From DASXIW01 sp036497785 (lineage in GTDB: Bacteria > Pseudomonadota > Alphaproteobacteria > Acetobacterales > Acetobacteraceae), in the NCBI GenBank assembly GCA_036497785.1, contig DASXIW010000300.1:1-9336 (forward strand): 9,336 nt of DNA, in the 5' to 3' direction. The position numbers and the translations under genes were made by a program. How positions within the stretch are numbered: the first letter of the stretch is position 1; the number at the start of each line of letters is the position of its first letter. Shown here in pieces: positions 6,628 through 9,336 of this stretch. The notes under the pieces were generated by a model that was not told the origin of the DNA, did no database searches, and saw nothing but the letters and a program-made list of their open reading frames with translations.

Positions 6628-8379
6628 TCAGCGCCCGGCTTGCGTCAGCACATGGCCGATATCGCCCTCGTCGGGCAGCCCCATTACGTGATGGCTATGC
6701 CATAGCGCGTAGTACAGCAGGCTCCAGGCCCGTTGCGAATTGCGAGACGCCTCGGCGAAGGCCGCCGCCACCAGATCGGCCGGGATGCATTCCGCGATTC
6801 CCGGCTGGGCTGCCACCAACCGCCCCAATTCCGTCGCGCGGGCCGCCAGCCAGCCGCCGACCGGGGGCTTGAACCCTTTTTTGCGGGCATAGGCGCCGGC
6901 CTGCGGAAAGGCGCTAGCCAGCCAGTCGCGCAGCAGGATCTTGCCGAAGCGCAGCCCGGCCTTCCGCGCATCCGGCAGGCGGAAGGCGAATTGCGCGACC
7001 ATCGGGTCCAGGAATGGCGTGCGACCCTCCACCCCATGCGCCATCAGGCAGCGATCGAGCTTGGTCAGCAGGTCGTTGGGCAGCCATTCCGCGATATCGA
7101 TGGCCTGGGCGGCCTGCATTGGCGAACGGTCGGTGGGCATCGTCGCTTCCGCCGCCGCAATCCCCTCGCGCCAGCCATCCAATGAGGGCAGATCGCCGAA
7201 CACGCCCTTGGATCGTGGCGGCCGGGCCAGATAGCGCCAGGGGGCGCGCTGCTTGCGATAGCGGCTATACCCGCCAAACATCTCGTCCGCCCCCTCGCCG
7301 CACAGCGTCACCTTCAGCCCGGCCGCGCGCGCCGCGCGGCCGAGCATGTAGCTGGGCAGCACGGCGGCGTCGGCTGTGGGGTCGTCGATGCAGGCGGCGA
7401 TGCGGGGGGCGAAATCCCAGAAATCCCGTGGCCCCATGCGCAACATGTGGCAATCGGCACCGGCGATCTTCGCGAGCCGCGCCGCCTCGTTGCTCTCATC
7501 GGCCTCGCCAGCGCCTTCCCAACCCATGGTGAGGGCCTGAACGCGCTGGCCGGCGATGCGGGCCATCAGGGTCAGCACCGTGGCGGAATCGATGCCGCCG
7601 GACAGAAACAGGCCATAGGGCACGTCCGAGCGCAGATGCACCGCCACGCTGTCCTGCAACACCCCGTCGAGACGCGCCAGCGCATGGGCATGCGACACTG
7701 GCTCGGGCGGGCCTTCGGGCAAGACCGGGCGGCGAAGACGCTGAACGACAATCCCGCGCTCGATCACCAGCGTCTCGCCTGGCAGGACGCGCAAAATGCC
7801 GGGGAAGATCGTCTCCTCGCCGGTGGTGAATTTCAGCTGCAGCAATTCGGCCCGCCGCCGTGCGTCGGTCCCGGCTTGTGCGAAGCCGGCGGCGATCAGG
7901 GCGTGGGGTTCGGAGGCGAAGGCGAAGGCGGTGCCGGTCTGGGCGTAATAGAGCGGCTTGATGCCGAACGGATCGCGCGCCAGCACCAGCCGCCGCCGCA
8001 CGGGATCGTGAATGGCCAGCGCATACATGCCGCGCAGCCGATCCGCGAAGGACAGTTCGCCCGCCTCGTACAGAAAGACCGGCGGCTCGCAATCCGAGCG
8101 TGTGCGGAACGGCGTGCCGGCCATTTCCCGGCGCAGTTCCGGGTTGTTGTAGATCTCGCCATTGCCCACCAGGGCCGCGCCACCGGGGGCGAATAGCGGC
8201 TGGTCGCCGGTATCGAGGTCGATTATGGCGAGGCGGGTATGCAGCAGCGCCGTGTCGCCGCGCACCAGACGGCCCTGCCCGTCCGGGCCGCGATGGGCGA
8301 TGCCGGCCATGAGACGATCCAGCACCGGGCCTGCCGGGGCCGATCCATCGCGCATCATCACGCCGGCTAATCCACACAT
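6628..8379 (-). CDS. asnB: Asparagine synthase (glutamine-hydrolysing), AsnB type
   Basis: This 583-residue class II amidotransferase would convert aspartate, glutamine and ATP to asparagine, glutamate, AMP and pyrophosphate in the cytoplasm. The glutaminase domain starts with the nucleophile Cys2 (MCGLAG) and keeps Arg49 in RLAIID, NGE (73-75) and Asp96. The synthetase domain has the pyrophosphate loop SGGIDS (260-265), GEGADE (361-366), AHGVEGRTPFLD (447-458) and RKKGFKPP (499-506). The length is near that of E. coli AsnB (about 554) and of the polysaccharide-associated relatives. The start is supported by GAGGA (8387-8391), seven bases upstream, and by the obligatory Met-Cys opening. It is divergent from a GT9 glycosyltransferase across 99 bp. 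Besides making free asparagine, relatives in polysaccharide clusters amidate sugar acids, so the true acceptor is open. All key residues I can check are present. Confidence 0.95.
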   Translation of the reverse strand: MCGLAGVMMRDGSAPAGPVLDRLMAGIAHRGPDGQGRLVRGDTALLHTRLAIIDLDTGDQPLFAPGGAALVGNGEIYNNPELRREMAGTPFRTRSDCEPPVFLYEAGELSFADRLRGMYALAIHDPVRRRLVLARDPFGIKPLYYAQTGTAFAFASEPHALIAAGFAQAGTDARRRAELLQLKFTTGEETIFPGILRVLPGETLVIERGIVVQRLRRPVLPEGPPEPVSHAHALARLDGVLQDSVAVHLRSDVPYGLFLSGGIDSATVLTLMARIAGQRVQALTMGWEGAGEADESNEAARLAKIAGADCHMLRMGPRDFWDFAPRIAACIDDPTADAAVLPSYMLGRAARAAGLKVTLCGEGADEMFGGYSRYRKQRAPWRYLARPPRSKGVFGDLPSLDGWREGIAAAEATMPTDRSPMQAAQAIDIAEWLPNDLLTKLDRCLMAHGVEGRTPFLDPMVAQFAFRLPDARKAGLRFGKILLRDWLASAFPQAGAYARKKGFKPPVGGWLAARATELGRLVAAQPGIAECIPADLVAAAFAEASRNSQRAWSLLYYALWHSHHVMGLPDEGDIGHVLTQAGR

Positions 8380-8405
8380 GTCGTGGTCCTCAATTAAGCG
8401 ACGGC

Positions 8406-8433
8406 TCTATACGCGGTGCCACGCCGCCAACAA
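8406..8433 (-). promoter_or_regulatory. Candidate promoter of asnB
   Basis: On the minus strand TTGTTG (8428-8433) and TATAGA (8406-8411) are separated by 16 bases, a fair match to a housekeeping -35/-10 pair. Transcription would begin roughly 20-25 bases before the ATG, leaving room for the GAGGA ribosome site. The short shared gap means the plus-strand gene may be controlled from the same stretch. Confidence 0.4.
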
Positions 8434-8435
8434 CC

Positions 8436-8456
8436 CCCCGCGCGCACAGCGCGGGG
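8436..8456. repeat. 8-bp perfect GC hairpin in the asnB / GT9 gap
   Basis: CCCCGCGC (8436-8443) pairs with 8449-8456 around the loop GCACA. It ends 22 bases before the GT9 start codon and lies just upstream of the candidate asnB promoter. It could be a leader hairpin of the GT9 mRNA, a protein site or chance. Confidence 0.35.
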
Positions 8457-8478
8457 ATGTGCTATCCGCCCCATTAAC

Positions 8479-9336
8479 ATGCGCATATTGTTCATCACCT
8501 CCAATCGCATCGGCGACGCCGTCCTGTCGACCGGCCTGCTGGACCACCTGATCCGCACCTATCCGCGGGCGCGGTTTACCATTGCCTGCGGGCCGGCCGC
8601 CGAGGGCGTGTTCATTCGTATGCCCCGGCTGGAGCGGCTGATCGTGATGGAGAAGCAGCGCTTTGGCCTGCATTGGCTGCCGCTTTGGGGGGCGGCGGTG
8701 CGGCATTGGTGGGATCTGGTCGTGGATATCCGGGCGTCGGCCATTGGCTGGCTGGTGCCGGCGCGCCGTCGCGTTTCCATGCGCCGGCGCCCGGGGCACA
8801 AAACCGAACAGCTTGCCGCCATTCTCGGCCTCGATCCGGCGCCTTTGCCCGTGGCCTGGACCGCGCAGGCCGACCGGGACCGTGCGGCGCAGTTGCTGCC
8901 GGACGGGGCACCGATCATTGCTCTCGCCCCGACCGCCAACTGGACCGGCAAGATCTGGCCGGCCGAGCGCTTCGTGGCACTGTTCCATGCGCTGCAGGCG
9001 GGAGCGCTGCCCAATGCCCGCGTGGCGGTGCTGGGTGGCCCTGGGGAGCAGGAACTCGCCCTGGCGGCGCCGGTGCTGGCCGCCCTGCCCGGCGCCATCA
9101 ATCTGTGCGGCCTTGTGTCGCTGCCCGAGGCCGCGGCCTGCCTTGCCCGCTGCGCATTATATATCGGCAATGATTCCGGCCTGACGCATCTGGCCGCGGC
9201 TACCGGCACGCCCACCTTGTCGCTGTTCGGCCCGACGCCGGCCGATGAATACGCGCCGGCCGGGCGTTGCGTCGCCGTGGCGGTGGCGCACGGGCCGGAT
9301 ATGGAAGACCTGCCGGTGGCCGAGGCGCTGGCCGCC
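8479..9336 (+). CDS. Glycosyltransferase family 9 protein, heptosyltransferase-like (partial, first 286 residues)
   Basis: The protein belongs to GT9 (PF01075), the family of ADP-heptose:LPS heptosyltransferases, which transfer heptose or related sugars to the lipopolysaccharide core at the cytoplasmic face of the inner membrane. The N-terminus MRILFITSNRIGDAVLSTG carries the conserved IGD with Asp13, the catalytic position in WaaC-type enzymes. The C-terminal half has the donor-binding block GNDSGLTHLAAATGTPT (from residue 230) followed by SLFGPT. An ALAPTANWTGKIWPAERF block marks the junction of the two Rossmann domains. The frame is open at the right edge; usual lengths are 300-350 residues, so only a short tail is missing. 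The start is clear by homology, but no ribosome site stands at normal distance before the ATG. Donor and acceptor cannot be assigned. Confidence 0.93.
   Translation, partial: MRILFITSNRIGDAVLSTGLLDHLIRTYPRARFTIACGPAAEGVFIRMPRLERLIVMEKQRFGLHWLPLWGAAVRHWWDLVVDIRASAIGWLVPARRRVSMRRRPGHKTEQLAAILGLDPAPLPVAWTAQADRDRAAQLLPDGAPIIALAPTANWTGKIWPAERFVALFHALQAGALPNARVAVLGGPGEQELALAAPVLAALPGAINLCGLVSLPEAAACLARCALYIGNDSGLTHLAAATGTPTLSLFGPTPADEYAPAGRCVAVAVAHGPDMEDLPVAEALAA

Noticed and set aside
7447..8377. Long alternative frames on both strands within asnB.
   Set aside because: They overlap the well-supported asnB frame, in which all amidotransferase motifs lie, and show no motifs of their own.
1..9336. 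CRISPR arrays, tRNA or rRNA genes, phage or insertion-sequence genes.
   Set aside because: No regularly spaced repeats, tRNA-like cloverleaf, rRNA sequence or transposase/integrase motif was seen on either strand.

Overview
This window is GC-rich, tightly packed chromosomal DNA. Codons favour G or C in the third position. The protein signatures fit an alphaproteobacterium, and I would guess Acetobacteraceae or another Rhodospirillales lineage; that placement is an impression from protein style and was not computed. Seven protein genes are supported, two of them cut by the window edges. I see no rRNA, tRNA, CRISPR array, insertion sequence or phage gene.

Layout from left to right. (1) The N-terminal half of an ACSF2-like acyl-CoA synthetase lies on the minus strand (1-907). 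(2) A divergent intergenic region of 229 bp leads to a small YidB-family (DUF937) gene on the plus strand (1137-1457). (3) A convergent gap of 247 bp carries a strong hairpin and a doubtful gene remnant. (4) A complete elongation factor G gene lies on the minus strand (1705-3792). No ribosomal-protein or tuf gene is beside it, and its sequence looks like the second EF-G type rather than the usual str-operon copy. (5) A divergent 205-bp gap leads to a two-gene operon on the plus strand, a DUF1800 gene (3998-5293) and a DUF1501 gene (5293-6474), which overlap by one base. (6) A 153-bp convergent gap is filled almost completely by three palindromes. (7) A glutamine-hydrolysing asparagine synthase (asnB type) lies on the minus strand (6628-8379). 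(8) A 99-bp divergent promoter region leads to the start of a GT9 (heptosyltransferase-like) glycosyltransferase on the plus strand, which runs off the right edge (8479-9336).

Functional reading. Most neighbours look metabolically unrelated. Two pairs are meaningful. DUF1800 and DUF1501 form a translationally coupled module in which only the second protein has a visible Tat-type export signal. The AsnB-like amidotransferase and the GT9 enzyme share one short divergent promoter region and may mark the edge of a surface-polysaccharide locus. I found no clear novel defence or mobile system. The parts most worth a second look are the palindrome-filled gap at 6474-6625, the stand-alone EF-G paralogue and the export asymmetry of the DUF1800/DUF1501 pair.
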